This document shows positions 34,272 to 42,995 of a stretch of 64,000 bases of DNA, in pieces. The stretch covers positions 303,236-367,235 of the forward strand of contig DDSH01000001.1 of NCBI GenBank assembly GCA_002343775.1, in the 5' to 3' direction. This DNA is from Anaerolineales bacterium UBA2395 (GTDB lineage: Bacteria > Chloroflexota > Anaerolineae > Anaerolineales > Villigracilaceae). Position 1 is the first letter of the stretch, and each line of letters starts with the position of its first letter. Both the position numbers and the translations under genes were made by a program. The notes under the pieces were generated by a model. It was given only the letters and a program-made list of their open reading frames with translations, searched no databases and was not told the DNA's origin.

Positions 34272-34823
34272 ATGACCAATCGCGAAACGTATTCGATCGA
34301 CATCGCCGGTATCAAACGTAAACTTCCCCTCTTTGAGATCAAACCCGGTCTGCGCATCGCCATTTTGAACATTTTGGGCGATACCGAACTGGTGCAAGCT
34401 TGCGGGCGCGCGCTTGCCGAAAAGATCAAGGATGTGGAGTATGACCTAATCGTGACCGCCGAGGCGAAGTCCATTCCGCTGGCATATGCGCTTTCTGTTG
34501 AAACGAAGAAGCCCTACATTGTTCTGCGAAAGGTTTACAAGCCGTACATGGGCGATGCCATTCAGGCGGAGACGCTTTCCATCACCACGGGACAGCCACA
34601 GGTGTTGATCCTGGATGAAAAAGACCGTGAGGCGATTCAGGGCAAAAAGGTATTGGTCGTGGACGATGTCATCAGCACCGGCTCGACGCTTCAAGGGATG
34701 CGCATGATCCTCGATAAAGCCAATGCCAGCGTGGCGGGCGAAGCGGCAATCTTAACCGAAGGCGACCGCGCGCAGTGGATGCACATCCACTCGCTCGGGC
34801 ATCTGCCGCTGTTCACGGATTAA
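34272..34823 (+). CDS. Adenine/xanthine phosphoribosyltransferase-like protein
   Basis: This 183-residue type I PRTase has the PRPP loop KKVLVVDDVISTGSTLQGM (about residues 125-143), DLIVTAEAKSIPLAYAL, and a basic segment VLRKVYKPYMG. These match adenine phosphoribosyltransferase relatives that salvage purine bases. GGAGGACTCCC precedes the ATG at 34272. It is divergent from the Cas4-like genes. Base specificity (adenine or xanthine) is unclear. Confidence 0.85.
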   Translation: MTNRETYSIDIAGIKRKLPLFEIKPGLRIAILNILGDTELVQACGRALAEKIKDVEYDLIVTAEAKSIPLAYALSVETKKPYIVLRKVYKPYMGDAIQAETLSITTGQPQVLILDEKDREAIQGKKVLVVDDVISTGSTLQGMRMILDKANASVAGEAAILTEGDRAQWMHIHSLGHLPLFTD

Positions 34824-34828
34824 ACATC

Positions 34829-34854
34829 GTAGGGGCGGGATAACCCGCCCCTAC
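34829..34854. repeat. Dispersed palindromic repeat, terminator-like
   Basis: GTAGGGGCGGG and CCCGCCCCTAC flank ATAA. Elements of this form recur between genes in Chloroflexota and cyanobacteria. Here it ends the convergent phosphoribosyltransferase and GIY-YIG genes and holds the latter's stop codon. Confidence 0.65.
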
Positions 34855-35090
34855 ACAAACAATTCCATTTTCTTTTTTCGCGGGAGAGCCTTGATGGCTC
34901 TCTCACGTTTTAAAGCAGAGATCTTGTCCGGTTGCTCTTCGAGATAGACCAGCTTCACCGGGCGGCGGGTTTTGGTATACCTCGCACCCAAGCCTTTGTT
35001 ATGCTGTTTTACACGCCGTTCGGGGTCGGTCGTCCAGCCGGTGTAGTAGGTGCCATCTGAACATTCGAGGATGTAGCAATAACAGGTCAT
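34851..35090 (-). CDS. GIY-YIG nuclease superfamily protein (YhbQ-like)
   Basis: This 79-residue single-domain protein has CYCYILECSDGTYYTGWTTDPERRVKQHNKGLGARYT, in which CYI...YTG stands for the GIY-YIG pair, then Arg, and a Glu-containing helix (SALKRERAIKALPRKKK). Such short forms are common and may act in DNA repair. The start ATG at 35090 lies 13 nt from the stop of tyrA. Confidence 0.9.
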   Translation of the reverse strand: MTCYCYILECSDGTYYTGWTTDPERRVKQHNKGLGARYTKTRRPVKLVYLEEQPDKISALKRERAIKALPRKKKMELFV

Positions 35091-35103
35091 TCCCGGTCGC
35101 CTA

Positions 35104-36090
35104 TTATTTGCCGCGTTTTCCCATCTTCCCCAGTTTACTTCCCAACAGGCTTTCCATGAACGAGGTTTTTTCCACCTGCCCACCGGGCATGTGCGTCCAA
35201 TCAGCGCGACCGCGTTCTCTCAACCAATGGATGCGTCCCTGCTGCGCAGATTCCAGCCGCGTTCTGAATGCTTCGCCGTTTTCATTTTCAAGATCGTCGC
35301 GCATCTCCACCAGTGAAGCGATCATTTGATCCAGCAGGCGAATAACGTTTTCGCGGTTCTGCAATGACAACATGCCCAACGCTTCGGCATCTTCGCCTTC
35401 CGCAAAGGCAGATGTGGCGCGGAAGTATCCCAACCCCGCCATCTTGCGCACTTCCTGCCAACCAGGTTGACCAGTGGTTGAATTCAGCAGCGCCGCGGAA
35501 ATCAGACGCGGCAAAAGATTCGCAGACGCCATCAACCCGTCAGACTCGACAAAATCCGTCAGGATGGTGGATGCGTCCAATAACCCCACCAGGTCCGACA
35601 CCAGTTTCACCGCCTCGCCGGGCGTCCCGGGAGGGGCTGAAAGCAGGAAAACGCTTCTCGAAAACAGATCCGCTTTGGCAGAGTCCAGACCTGCGCCGGT
35701 CAAATCGAGATGCTGCGCCCCAATGGCGGGCACCAGCCCCACGTAATGAGCCGAAGCGGGCAGGAGATCGCGCGCCCACTTCCACACCTCCGCCTTGACC
35801 GGGGTCGTATCCACCACCACCACATCTTTTTTCAGATCGCTCGCAATGTAATGGAATGTTTCGCGCACCTGATGGACAGGCAACGCCAAAATGACCAGAT
35901 CGGCATTTTCGACCGAGCCGGGCAGGTTGTGATTCGTGGCTGATACCGCGCCCAGTCTCTTTGCACGCTGTTCGATGCTAAAATCCCTGTCATGACCCAG
36001 CGTGGTTACCGCATCCTTATGCGCAGCCAGCGCCAACCCAATCGATGCGCCAATTTGTCCCAAACCGATGATGGTAATTTTTACAGGCAT
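35104..36090 (-). CDS. tyrA: Prephenate/arogenate dehydrogenase
   Basis: This enzyme of tyrosine synthesis uses NAD(P) to oxidatively decarboxylate prephenate or arogenate. The 328 residues open with ITIIGLGQIGASIGLAL (Rossmann fold). LVILALPVHQVRETF, VVVDTTPVKAEVWKWA and a helical C-terminal dimerisation domain follow. No ACT or chorismate mutase domain is fused. No other aromatic pathway genes are near. Confidence 0.88.
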   Translation of the reverse strand: MPVKITIIGLGQIGASIGLALAAHKDAVTTLGHDRDFSIEQRAKRLGAVSATNHNLPGSVENADLVILALPVHQVRETFHYIASDLKKDVVVVDTTPVKAEVWKWARDLLPASAHYVGLVPAIGAQHLDLTGAGLDSAKADLFSRSVFLLSAPPGTPGEAVKLVSDLVGLLDASTILTDFVESDGLMASANLLPRLISAALLNSTTGQPGWQEVRKMAGLGYFRATSAFAEGEDAEALGMLSLQNRENVIRLLDQMIASLVEMRDDLENENGEAFRTRLESAQQGRIHWLRERGRADWTHMPGGQVEKTSFMESLLGSKLGKMGKRGK

Positions 36091-36147
36091 GATCGTCTCT
36101 CAAAGTTTGATGGCTGGATTATAAATGAAGACCCCGTTAAACTACGA

Positions 36148-36172
36148 GAACCGCGGACGCCGACCGCGGTTC
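36148..36172. repeat. 9-bp hairpin between tyrA and ogt
   Basis: GAACCGCGG and CCGCGGTTC flank a 7-nt loop in the divergent intergenic region. A direct duplication, ACCCTACGATT/ACCCTACGATT, lies nearby at about 36248-36271. Role unknown. Confidence 0.45.
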
Positions 36173-36333
36173 CCTTTGAAAGGAGGAGAAGAGAAATCAC
36201 CTTACGAAGGCAAATTTATCATGATTATCCGAAATCTACTTGACGCCAACCCTACGATTACCCTACGATTGTCCGACAAATAACAGGTTTGTAAGCCCTT
36301 TCGGTTATTGTGTGTGTACAAGAGGATATTTTA

Positions 36334-36858
36334 ATGGACTCGTCCCCCTGCATGATCCATCTCGGCGAATTAAATCACACGCCGCTCGGAAATTTTCGCA
36401 TCGCCGCCTCCGACGTGGGGCTGGTCGCCGTTGAGTGGGCGGATGCACAGCCGAAACTGTACACCTACCTCCTGCGGCTGAAACTACCCGTGGAGCAAAA
36501 CCAAAAGCAGATCCAGCCGTACGCGAAGGAAATCCGCGAGTACCTCAAAGGGAAGCGACATGAATTCACCTTTCGCATCGACTGGGCAACCCTGCGCCCG
36601 TTCCAACAGAAAATGCTCAAGGTCGTGTACGAAATTCCCTACGGCGAGACGCGCACCTACGCCGAGATCGCCGCGCAGATCGGTCACCCGCATGCCTATC
36701 GCGCAGTGGGACGCGCCAACGCCACCAACCCCATGCCGCTGGTCATCCCCTGTCACCGCGTCATCGGCAGGGACGGCAAGCTCCACGGCTATGGCGGCGG
36801 AGACGGCATCCCCACCAAGGAATGGCTGTTGAAAATGGAAGGTGCGGTGATTGCATGA
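36334..36858 (+). CDS. ogt: Methylated-DNA-[protein]-cysteine S-methyltransferase
   Basis: This suicide enzyme repairs O6-alkylguanine. The 174 residues include the C-terminal active-site motif VIPCHRVIGRDGKLHGYGGG (acceptor Cys), preceded by the helix-turn-helix arginine finger region YAEIAAQIGHPHAYRAVGRANATNP. The N-terminal Ada-type ribonuclease-like domain is present. AGAGGA precedes the ATG at 36334. The chromate transporter pair follows directly. Confidence 0.93.
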   Translation: MDSSPCMIHLGELNHTPLGNFRIAASDVGLVAVEWADAQPKLYTYLLRLKLPVEQNQKQIQPYAKEIREYLKGKRHEFTFRIDWATLRPFQQKMLKVVYEIPYGETRTYAEIAAQIGHPHAYRAVGRANATNPMPLVIPCHRVIGRDGKLHGYGGGDGIPTKEWLLKMEGAVIA

Positions 36859-36871
36859 TAGACTCAGGCGC

Positions 36872-37390
36872 GTGGAAATCCTAATACAACTCTTCTGGAC
36901 CTTTCTAAAAGTCAACCTGCTCAGCACCTCCGGTCCCGCCTCAGTGGGATTGCTCTACAGCGAAGCCGTGGGTCGTTTTGTGACCGAGGAGCAATTCGTG
37001 CAGGCGGTGGGTTTTTCTTCCGTCTTGCCAGGCAGCGACGCGCTGCAGCTGGCGATGTATATCGGCTATGCGGCTGGCGGCATCCCCGGCGGATTGGTCT
37101 CACTGCTGGCATCCATCCTGCCGCCGACATTGATCATCCTCGGTGTGACGATGATCCTGCATCGTCTGCGGCGTGAGGCGTGGGTCAGTAACTTCGTGGA
37201 GGGACTCACACCCGCCATTTCCATTTTGATGATCTTCACAGCGTGGAAGATCTTCGAAAAAGGCGGCGGAACCAATTGGTTTGGTTGGGGGCTTGGGATC
37301 GCCAGTTTTACCGCCATGTGGCTTAAAGTTCCGGAGCGGATCGTCATCATCATCGCCGGAGTGATCGGAATCCTGTTTCTTTCATCATGA
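36872..37390 (+). CDS. Chromate transporter ChrA-family, short form, first half
   Basis: This 172-residue protein is one CHR domain with LFWTFLKVNLLSTSGPASVGLLY at the start, VGFSSVLPGSDALQLAMYIGYAAGGIPGG and six or so hydrophobic helices. Short CHR proteins work as heterodimer pairs with opposite topology; the paralogue follows at 37387 (ATGA overlap). A GTG at 36872 is preferred; a TTG at 36851 would extend it by seven residues. The transported anion could be chromate or another anion. Confidence 0.85.
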   Translation: MEILIQLFWTFLKVNLLSTSGPASVGLLYSEAVGRFVTEEQFVQAVGFSSVLPGSDALQLAMYIGYAAGGIPGGLVSLLASILPPTLIILGVTMILHRLRREAWVSNFVEGLTPAISILMIFTAWKIFEKGGGTNWFGWGLGIASFTAMWLKVPERIVIIIAGVIGILFLSS

Positions 37391-37923
37391 ATCGACCAAA
37401 TTTTTCGGTGTGGCTGCGTCTGTTGTGGATGTTCCTGAAGGTGAACCTGCTTTCACCGTCGGGTCCCGCCTCGGTGGGGCTGCTGTACAAGGAAGCGGTC
37501 GGCAAGGTGATGACCGAGGAACGTTTCGTGGAAGCGGTAGGCTTCTCCAACTTTCTACCGGGGAGCGAAGCCCTGAAGCTTGCCATGTTCGTCGGTTATG
37601 CCGCGGGCGGCGTGCCCGGTGTGTTCACGGCGCTGCTGGGAGCCGTGCTGCCGCCGACGGTGATGATGTTCCTCGTGGCGATAGTGTTGCAGCAATTCCA
37701 GCAGGAGAGCTGGCTGGATGGTTTCGTGAAAGGGATGAGCCCTGCCGTGGCGGCATTGATCCTGATGGTGGCATGGGACTTGTTCCGCGTGGGGCAGACG
37801 AAGAGCATCGGCAGGCGCACGCTGGTCATCGCCGCATTGAGCGCGATTGCCCTCTGGCTGGATGTTCCGTCTCCGTTGGTGTTGCTGGGCGCAGGGGTTC
37901 TGGGCGTATTTCTATTTCGTTGA
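37387..37923 (+). CDS. Chromate transporter ChrA-family, short form, second half
   Basis: This 178-residue protein is paralogous to its neighbour: LLWMFLKVNLLSPSGPASVGLLYKEAVG and VGFSNFLPGSEALKLAMFVGYAAGGVPG. Its membrane helices and the tight ATGA coupling support a two-subunit transporter. A universal stress protein gene begins 11 nt later. Confidence 0.87.
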   Translation: MNRPNFSVWLRLLWMFLKVNLLSPSGPASVGLLYKEAVGKVMTEERFVEAVGFSNFLPGSEALKLAMFVGYAAGGVPGVFTALLGAVLPPTVMMFLVAIVLQQFQQESWLDGFVKGMSPAVAALILMVAWDLFRVGQTKSIGRRTLVIAALSAIALWLDVPSPLVLLGAGVLGVFLFR

Positions 37924-37934
37924 TTGGATTTATC

Positions 37935-38780
37935 ATGACATCAAACGTATTAATCGTTACGAACGGATACAAAGGTACCTGGTCTGCCATTGAGCAGGGA
38001 GCGTGGCTGGCGTCCACCCTCGATGCGACGGTGACGCTGCTCGGTGTGACCGAGGAGGAGAATCCCGCCGCCATCGACGATCACCATCCGCTGGAGGAGG
38101 TTTTCGAGCGCGCTGTCGGGTTGTTCAAGGCTCAGGGGACGGCATACAGCCTCGAGGTCCAGCGGGGAAGCGCTGAGGAGGTCATCCCACAGCGGGCAGC
38201 CCGTGACGATTCCATTGTGGTGCTTTCACCGCTTGGGCGCCCGCAGATCCGGCGTATTCTTGCGAGGCGTTCGATCCGCCATTTCATTGAGGAGATCAAA
38301 CAGCCGATCCTGTATGTGCCAAAGTCGGTCCTGCCGGTCGGGAGAATCCTCATCTGTGTAGGCGGGTTGGGATATGAAGTGAATGCGGAACATCTTGCCA
38401 TGCAGATCGCGTTGAAAAGCCGCGCCGAAATTTCGCTGCTACACATTGTGCCGCCGGGCGATTTGGATTACCCCACTGCACGGGTGATCCGCGATAACTG
38501 GCAGCGACTTGAGCAAACCGAGACGCCCATCGGGCGCAGCCTGCGGCAGGCGCTGGAGATCGCCAAGTCAGACGGGCTGACCGCCAACGTCATCGGACGG
38601 CGAGGAAATGTGGTGGAGGAGATTTTGGGAGAGACAAGGGAGGGCAAATACGACTTGCTCTGCATGGGCTCGTCGTACAGCGTTCATTCGCTGAGACAGA
38701 TGTATTCCCCCAATGTGACTTCGGAGATCTCCGAGGCTGCCAGCTGCCCGGTGCTGACAGCGCGCTACAAACAGAGTTAG
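37935..38780 (+). CDS. Tandem universal stress protein (UspA-like)
   Basis: This 281-residue protein has two UspA-like domains: the first from VLIVTNGYKGTWSAIEQGAWLA, the second from RILICVGGLGYEVNAEHLAMQIA to LCMGSSYS. The ATP-binding G-x2-G-x9-G-S motif is only partly seen in the second domain (MGSSYSVHSL). It is likely co-transcribed with the chromate transporter pair. Role in stress is inferred from family. Confidence 0.85.
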   Translation: MTSNVLIVTNGYKGTWSAIEQGAWLASTLDATVTLLGVTEEENPAAIDDHHPLEEVFERAVGLFKAQGTAYSLEVQRGSAEEVIPQRAARDDSIVVLSPLGRPQIRRILARRSIRHFIEEIKQPILYVPKSVLPVGRILICVGGLGYEVNAEHLAMQIALKSRAEISLLHIVPPGDLDYPTARVIRDNWQRLEQTETPIGRSLRQALEIAKSDGLTANVIGRRGNVVEEILGETREGKYDLLCMGSSYSVHSLRQMYSPNVTSEISEAASCPVLTARYKQS

Positions 38781-38790
38781 CAGGGCCTGG

Positions 38791-39549
38791 TTACAGACCC
38801 GGCGTGTACTTTTGCTCCCATTCGGCGACCGCCGCGCGAATGATGGTTTTTATGGCTGGGTCGGGGACATCATCGATGCTCTCGAATTTTTCGACCCCAA
38901 TGAAAACTTCCACACCACCTTGCGGTGAATCATGCAGGCGGATGCCGGCTTTTTCGAATGCGGTGCCTTCCAGCCGTTTTTGCAAGACGGTATCGATCTG
39001 CTGCACAATGCTCAGCAGTTTGAATTCCGTTTCACTATCCTTCTTCTTTGCAGGCAAAACCGCATTCAACAACGAGGGGGCGGGTTTGGTCACTGTGGGC
39101 TGCGAAACAACGGGGGAAATGGGCGCTGGGGTAGGGGTTGCCGTTGGAACCGGTTGGGACTGAGCCGCTTGAGCGGGGGCATCAAGGAACGGGCGCAGGT
39201 ATGAAACCACATCGATCAGGCGCTTCTTTTTCTCGGCGGTAAGCGCACCTTTCAAAGCTGCGCCGTCGAGTTCCACCCCCCCATCCCTTTTGACACGCAG
39301 AATGCCAGGGTCGGTTTCAGCATGGGGGTGGAGCATCCGCGCCTCTTCCAGCTTTCTCTCGGCTTCGGCAAGTTTCTTCTCCGCCTCGGCGCGAAGGATC
39401 TCAGCCTTGGTCTCCATCGCCTCCAGTTTTTTCTTTGCCTCGATGTTCATGTTGAAATAACCCAGCAGCGAGCCAACGCCGAAAATCAAAAGACCCACGA
39501 TCCACAGGACAATGGTGGGGACGGTTGTCATTGCGAAATTCAACTGCAT
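38791..39549 (-). CDS. Membrane-anchored coiled-coil protein of unknown function
   Basis: This 252-residue protein has an N-terminal membrane helix (VPTIVLWIVGLLIFGVGSLLGYF), a charged coiled coil (KKKLEAMETKAEILRAEAEKKLAEAERKLEEAR), a Pro/Thr/Gln-rich linker and a C-terminal domain ending VAEWEQKYTPGL. The start at ATG 39549 follows AGGAAG. It overlaps no gene but lies 2 nt from mutM, so it is probably co-transcribed. I do not recognise the family. Confidence 0.75.
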   Translation of the reverse strand: MQLNFAMTTVPTIVLWIVGLLIFGVGSLLGYFNMNIEAKKKLEAMETKAEILRAEAEKKLAEAERKLEEARMLHPHAETDPGILRVKRDGGVELDGAALKGALTAEKKKRLIDVVSYLRPFLDAPAQAAQSQPVPTATPTPAPISPVVSQPTVTKPAPSLLNAVLPAKKKDSETEFKLLSIVQQIDTVLQKRLEGTAFEKAGIRLHDSPQGGVEVFIGVEKFESIDDVPDPAIKTIIRAAVAEWEQKYTPGL

Positions 39550-39551
39550 GG

Positions 39552-40373
39552 TTACTTCCTTTCTATTGTCTGGCACTTTGGGCAGATATGTGTGCCGCGC
39601 TGACCAACGGTCAACTTTTGGATCTTCGTTCCGCAGACCGGGCAGGGTTTGCCCTCACGGTCATACACCCGAAAATGATTCTGATACTCACCGCCGCGAT
39701 ACACCCAGTCGATGCTGGCTCCGTTGCGGCGGATCCCTTCCTTCAAAACGAATCGGATCGCTTCGTGCAGCGCCTGAGCCTTTTTCTTCGACACAAAGTT
39801 GGACAACCCGAGAGGGTGCAGCTTCGCCATGTGCAGCGACTCATCGGCATAGATGTTGCCCACGCCGGCGAGGAAGGTCTGGTCGAGCAGCAACGGCTTG
39901 AGCTGGCGGCTGCGGCTGCGCAGGTTTTCATACAGCCATTGCGGAGTGAACTCGCTGCCGAGCGGCTCCGGTCCAAGTTTGCCGAGGACATTCTGCGGCT
40001 GGTCCGTCAGCCAAACACGCCCGAATTTACGCGTGTCGTTAAAGGCGAGATAACTCTCTGTGTTGTCGTCTGCTCTCAAGGCGAGGAGGAGGCGGTCGTG
40101 TTTTTCCGCTTTGATTTTACCCATTCTTACCATTAAATCCCCGCTCATGCGCAAATGTATTAGGAGATTGTAATCTTCGAGCCGCAGGATCAGGTATTTT
40201 GCCCGCCGCGAAACGCCAACGATCCGTTGACCTTGGACCTGTGCGGCGAATTTTTTCGCAGACGGAAGAGCGATCGTCCGTGCCCAGCGGATATTGGCGG
40301 CAACGATGGTCTTGCCGGTCACATCCGGTTCAATGGCTCGTGCGATGGTTTCAACTTCGGGGAGTTCAGGCAT
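39552..40373 (-). CDS. mutM: Formamidopyrimidine-DNA glycosylase
   Basis: This base-excision enzyme removes 8-oxoguanine. The 273 residues begin MPELPEVETI (catalytic Pro/Glu). The helix-two-turn-helix is DQTFLAGVGNIYADE. The C-terminal zinc finger is CPVCGTKIQK...HICPKC. All key residues are intact. It is followed by the coiled-coil gene and preceded by prs on the same strand. Confidence 0.97.
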   Translation of the reverse strand: MPELPEVETIARAIEPDVTGKTIVAANIRWARTIALPSAKKFAAQVQGQRIVGVSRRAKYLILRLEDYNLLIHLRMSGDLMVRMGKIKAEKHDRLLLALRADDNTESYLAFNDTRKFGRVWLTDQPQNVLGKLGPEPLGSEFTPQWLYENLRSRSRQLKPLLLDQTFLAGVGNIYADESLHMAKLHPLGLSNFVSKKKAQALHEAIRFVLKEGIRRNGASIDWVYRGGEYQNHFRVYDREGKPCPVCGTKIQKLTVGQRGTHICPKCQTIERK

Positions 40374-40381
40374 ACCCAGGT

Positions 40382-41371
40382 TTATTCGTTGAACATCTCT
40401 CCCACCGAGCGACCTTCGTGGGCGCGGCGGATGACCTCTCCCAGCAACGGGGCAATGGAGATGACGGTGATCTTGCCTTCGAGGTGTTTCATTTTTTCCG
40501 GGGGGATGGGCGCCGAATCAGTGGTGACAATTTGCTTGATGGGCAGCGACCCCAGCCGTTCCGCGCCCTTAGCCGAAAGAATGGCATGGACAAAGACGAG
40601 ATAGACATTGCGCGCGCCGTGGCTCTTGACCACATCCACCGCCTGGGCGATGGAGCCGCCCGTATCCACTTCGTCATCCACAATGATGACATCGCGGTCT
40701 GTCACGTCACCGATCAGGGTCAATGCTTCGGCTTTGGCTTCATTACCGATGCGGCGCTTTTCGATGAAGGCAATGGGCATGTCCATATCAGCGGCGTAGT
40801 TGCGTCCCTTTTTGGCAAAACCAAGGTCTACCGATACGACGACCGGATCCTTCATATCCTTGCGTAGATGTTGGTTGATGTGCCCCACCAACAGGTGCGA
40901 CGCGGTCAATACATCGCCGGGAATGGAAAAGAAACCTTGAACTTGTCCGGCATGCGGGTCGAGGGTCATGTAGCGGTCAGCACCAGCGGCTTCGATCATA
41001 TCCGCCACAAGGCGCGCAGTGATGGGCACACGCGGCTGGTCTTTTTTGTCCGAACGCCCGTAGCACAGGTACGGCACGACAGCCGTGATGCGCGCCGCTG
41101 AATCCAGCCGCAGGGTTTGGATGGTGATGAGCAATTCCATCAGGTTGCGATGCACCGGCGAGGACGTGGTTTGGATGACGTACACATCCTGTCCGCGCAC
41201 GCTGCCGTTCAACTTGATGAACAGATTCTCATTCGGGAATTCGATCATCTCACGTCCGCTGATGGGCAGACCGAGGTATTCTGCGATCTTTGCCGACAGT
41301 TCGGGCGAGCCGCTGCCTGCAAACAACTTGATGCCCCCATATACTTTCAGATCATGATGAACATGATGCAT
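40382..41371 (-). CDS. prs: Ribose-phosphate pyrophosphokinase
   Basis: This enzyme makes PRPP for nucleotide, His and Trp synthesis. The 329 residues include KLFAGSGSPELSAKIAEYLG, DPHAGQVQGFFSIP and the PRPP loop DVIIVDDEVDTGGSIAQA. Length is normal. It is next to mutM and four nt from the GNAT gene, in a long minus-strand operon. Confidence 0.96.
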   Translation of the reverse strand: MHHVHHDLKVYGGIKLFAGSGSPELSAKIAEYLGLPISGREMIEFPNENLFIKLNGSVRGQDVYVIQTTSSPVHRNLMELLITIQTLRLDSAARITAVVPYLCYGRSDKKDQPRVPITARLVADMIEAAGADRYMTLDPHAGQVQGFFSIPGDVLTASHLLVGHINQHLRKDMKDPVVVSVDLGFAKKGRNYAADMDMPIAFIEKRRIGNEAKAEALTLIGDVTDRDVIIVDDEVDTGGSIAQAVDVVKSHGARNVYLVFVHAILSAKGAERLGSLPIKQIVTTDSAPIPPEKMKHLEGKITVISIAPLLGEVIRRAHEGRSVGEMFNE

Positions 41372-41375
41372 TCCG

Positions 41376-41924
41376 TTACTTCTCCTTCTTTCGTTTCGCC
41401 CACTCTGAGCGCAGCACGCTCATGATGAGGACGTCGTCATATTTTCCATGTTTATAGACCGCTTCGCGCAGTCGTCCTTCCAAAATAAAACCGGCTTTTT
41501 CGTACGAGCGCACCGCCCGCACATTGCCAGCGTAGACTCGCAAAAAGGCGCGATTCAGGTTCAAGGTCCCGAAACAGTGGCGCAAGAGCAGCGACATGAC
41601 TTCCGCGCCGTAGCCTTTGTCCCATTCCGATTTGTCACCGATCATGATGCCCAGTTCCGCGCTGCGATTCACATTCTCGATGCCGAACACGCCGCAATTG
41701 CCGATCAACTTCCAGCCTTTGCCTTTGCGGATCTCGATCGAGAGCGGCTTTTCATTGGGGTCACGTTGAGAGTCAAACCACTTCTCCTCATCCGCCATCG
41801 ACATGGGCAGATACAACGCAAGGCTGTGGGTTACTTCCGGGTCGTTGACCCATTCGTGAAACTTGGGCAGGTCTTCGCGCTCATTCGCGCGCAAGCGCAC
41901 ACGTTCGCCATAGATGATGCTCAT
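41376..41924 (-). CDS. RimJ/RimL-type GNAT N-acetyltransferase
   Basis: This 182-residue protein reads VRLRANEREDLPKFHEWVNDPEVTHSL, then GIMIGDKSEWDKGYGAEVMSLLLRHCFGTLNLNRAFLRVYAGNVRAVRSYEKAGF, the classical acetyl-CoA-binding pattern (Q/R-x-x-G-x-G replaced by KGYGAE). Substrate unknown. ATGA overlap with meaB gives the start at 41924. Confidence 0.9.
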   Translation of the reverse strand: MSIIYGERVRLRANEREDLPKFHEWVNDPEVTHSLALYLPMSMADEEKWFDSQRDPNEKPLSIEIRKGKGWKLIGNCGVFGIENVNRSAELGIMIGDKSEWDKGYGAEVMSLLLRHCFGTLNLNRAFLRVYAGNVRAVRSYEKAGFILEGRLREAVYKHGKYDDVLIMSVLRSEWAKRKKEK

Positions 41925-42925
41925 TTCAACCTTCCATTCAACAACATACGGACGGCTTCCCAAGGTGAGATATTTCTTTGGATGACCTTCTCCAACGTCT
42001 CTTCGTATTGTTGGGATGAGATGTCTTCACGGAATTTGGTCATCAGCGAATCGCGGATGAGCGCTTCCAACTCGACCTCGAGCCGGGTGCGCTCGCGGAG
42101 AGTCCAGTCGCCGCTGGAGCGGAGATGCTGCACATGCCGCGCGATGGCAGCCACGAGTTCGGGAATACCCTTGCCTTCAGTGGAGACCGTCTTTTGGATG
42201 GGTGGAATCCACAGGTTCGCATTTTGATTCGACTCCGGCATGGACATGCTCATATAAGTGCCATGATGCTTGAAGACGCGCGTCGTTGGGTGCGCCAACT
42301 CCAGCATGGACTTGAGTGACTTTTCGGTATTTTCCACGCCGGGGCGGTCTGCCTTGTTGACGACGAGGATGTCGGCAATCTCAAGGATGCCGGCTTTGAT
42401 GGCTTGAATGTCATCGCCCAAGCCGGGCGCTTCGACCACGAGTGTGGTGTGCGCGAGGCGGGCAATGTCCACTTCGCTTTGACCCGCGCCGACGGTCTCC
42501 ACGATGACGATGTCGAATCCAGCCGCATCGAACACCTGCACTACGTTTGCCGTCGCCTGCGCCAGCCCACCCAGTGAGCCACGTGACGCCATCGAGCGGA
42601 TGAAGACATTCGGGTCGCCGGAAAGATCGCGCATGCGAACTCTATCGCCCAGCACCGCTCCGCCCGTGAAGGGGCTGGATGGGTCTACCGCAACGATGGC
42701 AACGCGTTTGTCTTCCGCTTTGCGATAGTGAAGCGCAAGTTGATTCACCAGGGACGATTTCCCGGTTCCGGGAGCCCCTGTCACACCGATAAGATGCGCT
42801 TTGCCTGTATGGGGGAAAAGTTCGATGAGTGTGGCGCGCCCATCGGGCGAGTCGTTCTCGACCTTGGTCAATAAACGCGCCAACGCCAGGCGGTCACCCC
42901 TAAGGATGGATTCAGAAGAGGTCAT
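41921..42925 (-). CDS. meaB: MeaB/ArgK-type GTPase, methylmalonyl-CoA mutase chaperone
   Basis: This G3E-family GTPase protects and reloads B12-dependent acyl-CoA mutases. The 334 residues have Walker A GVTGAPGTGKSSLVNQL, VAVDPSSPFTGGAVLGDR, VETVGAGQSEVD and NKADR. The gene lies right after the B12-binding subunit, separated by a small hairpin. This supports the link with methylmalonyl-CoA mutase. The large mutase subunit is not in the window. Confidence 0.95.
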   Translation of the reverse strand: MTSSESILRGDRLALARLLTKVENDSPDGRATLIELFPHTGKAHLIGVTGAPGTGKSSLVNQLALHYRKAEDKRVAIVAVDPSSPFTGGAVLGDRVRMRDLSGDPNVFIRSMASRGSLGGLAQATANVVQVFDAAGFDIVIVETVGAGQSEVDIARLAHTTLVVEAPGLGDDIQAIKAGILEIADILVVNKADRPGVENTEKSLKSMLELAHPTTRVFKHHGTYMSMSMPESNQNANLWIPPIQKTVSTEGKGIPELVAAIARHVQHLRSSGDWTLRERTRLEVELEALIRDSLMTKFREDISSQQYEETLEKVIQRNISPWEAVRMLLNGRLK

Positions 42926-42958
42926 TAAAGAACACAAATTCCTGTCGTTAAGAAGAAA

Positions 42959-42982
42959 GCACAGAGCCTATGTGCTCTGTGC
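42959..42982 (-). terminator. Hairpin between the B12-binding gene and meaB
   Basis: GCACAGAGC and GCTCTGTGC flank a 6-nt loop, with a T/C-rich tract (TTTCTTCTT) on the minus strand. It may partly terminate transcription before meaB. Confidence 0.5.
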
Positions 42983-42995
42983 AGAAAAAAGCAGG

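Noticed and set aside
37410..37930. Extended N-terminus of the universal stress protein
   Set aside because: The upstream part is a frame-shifted shadow of the chromate transporter gene; the USP fold starts at ATG 37935.
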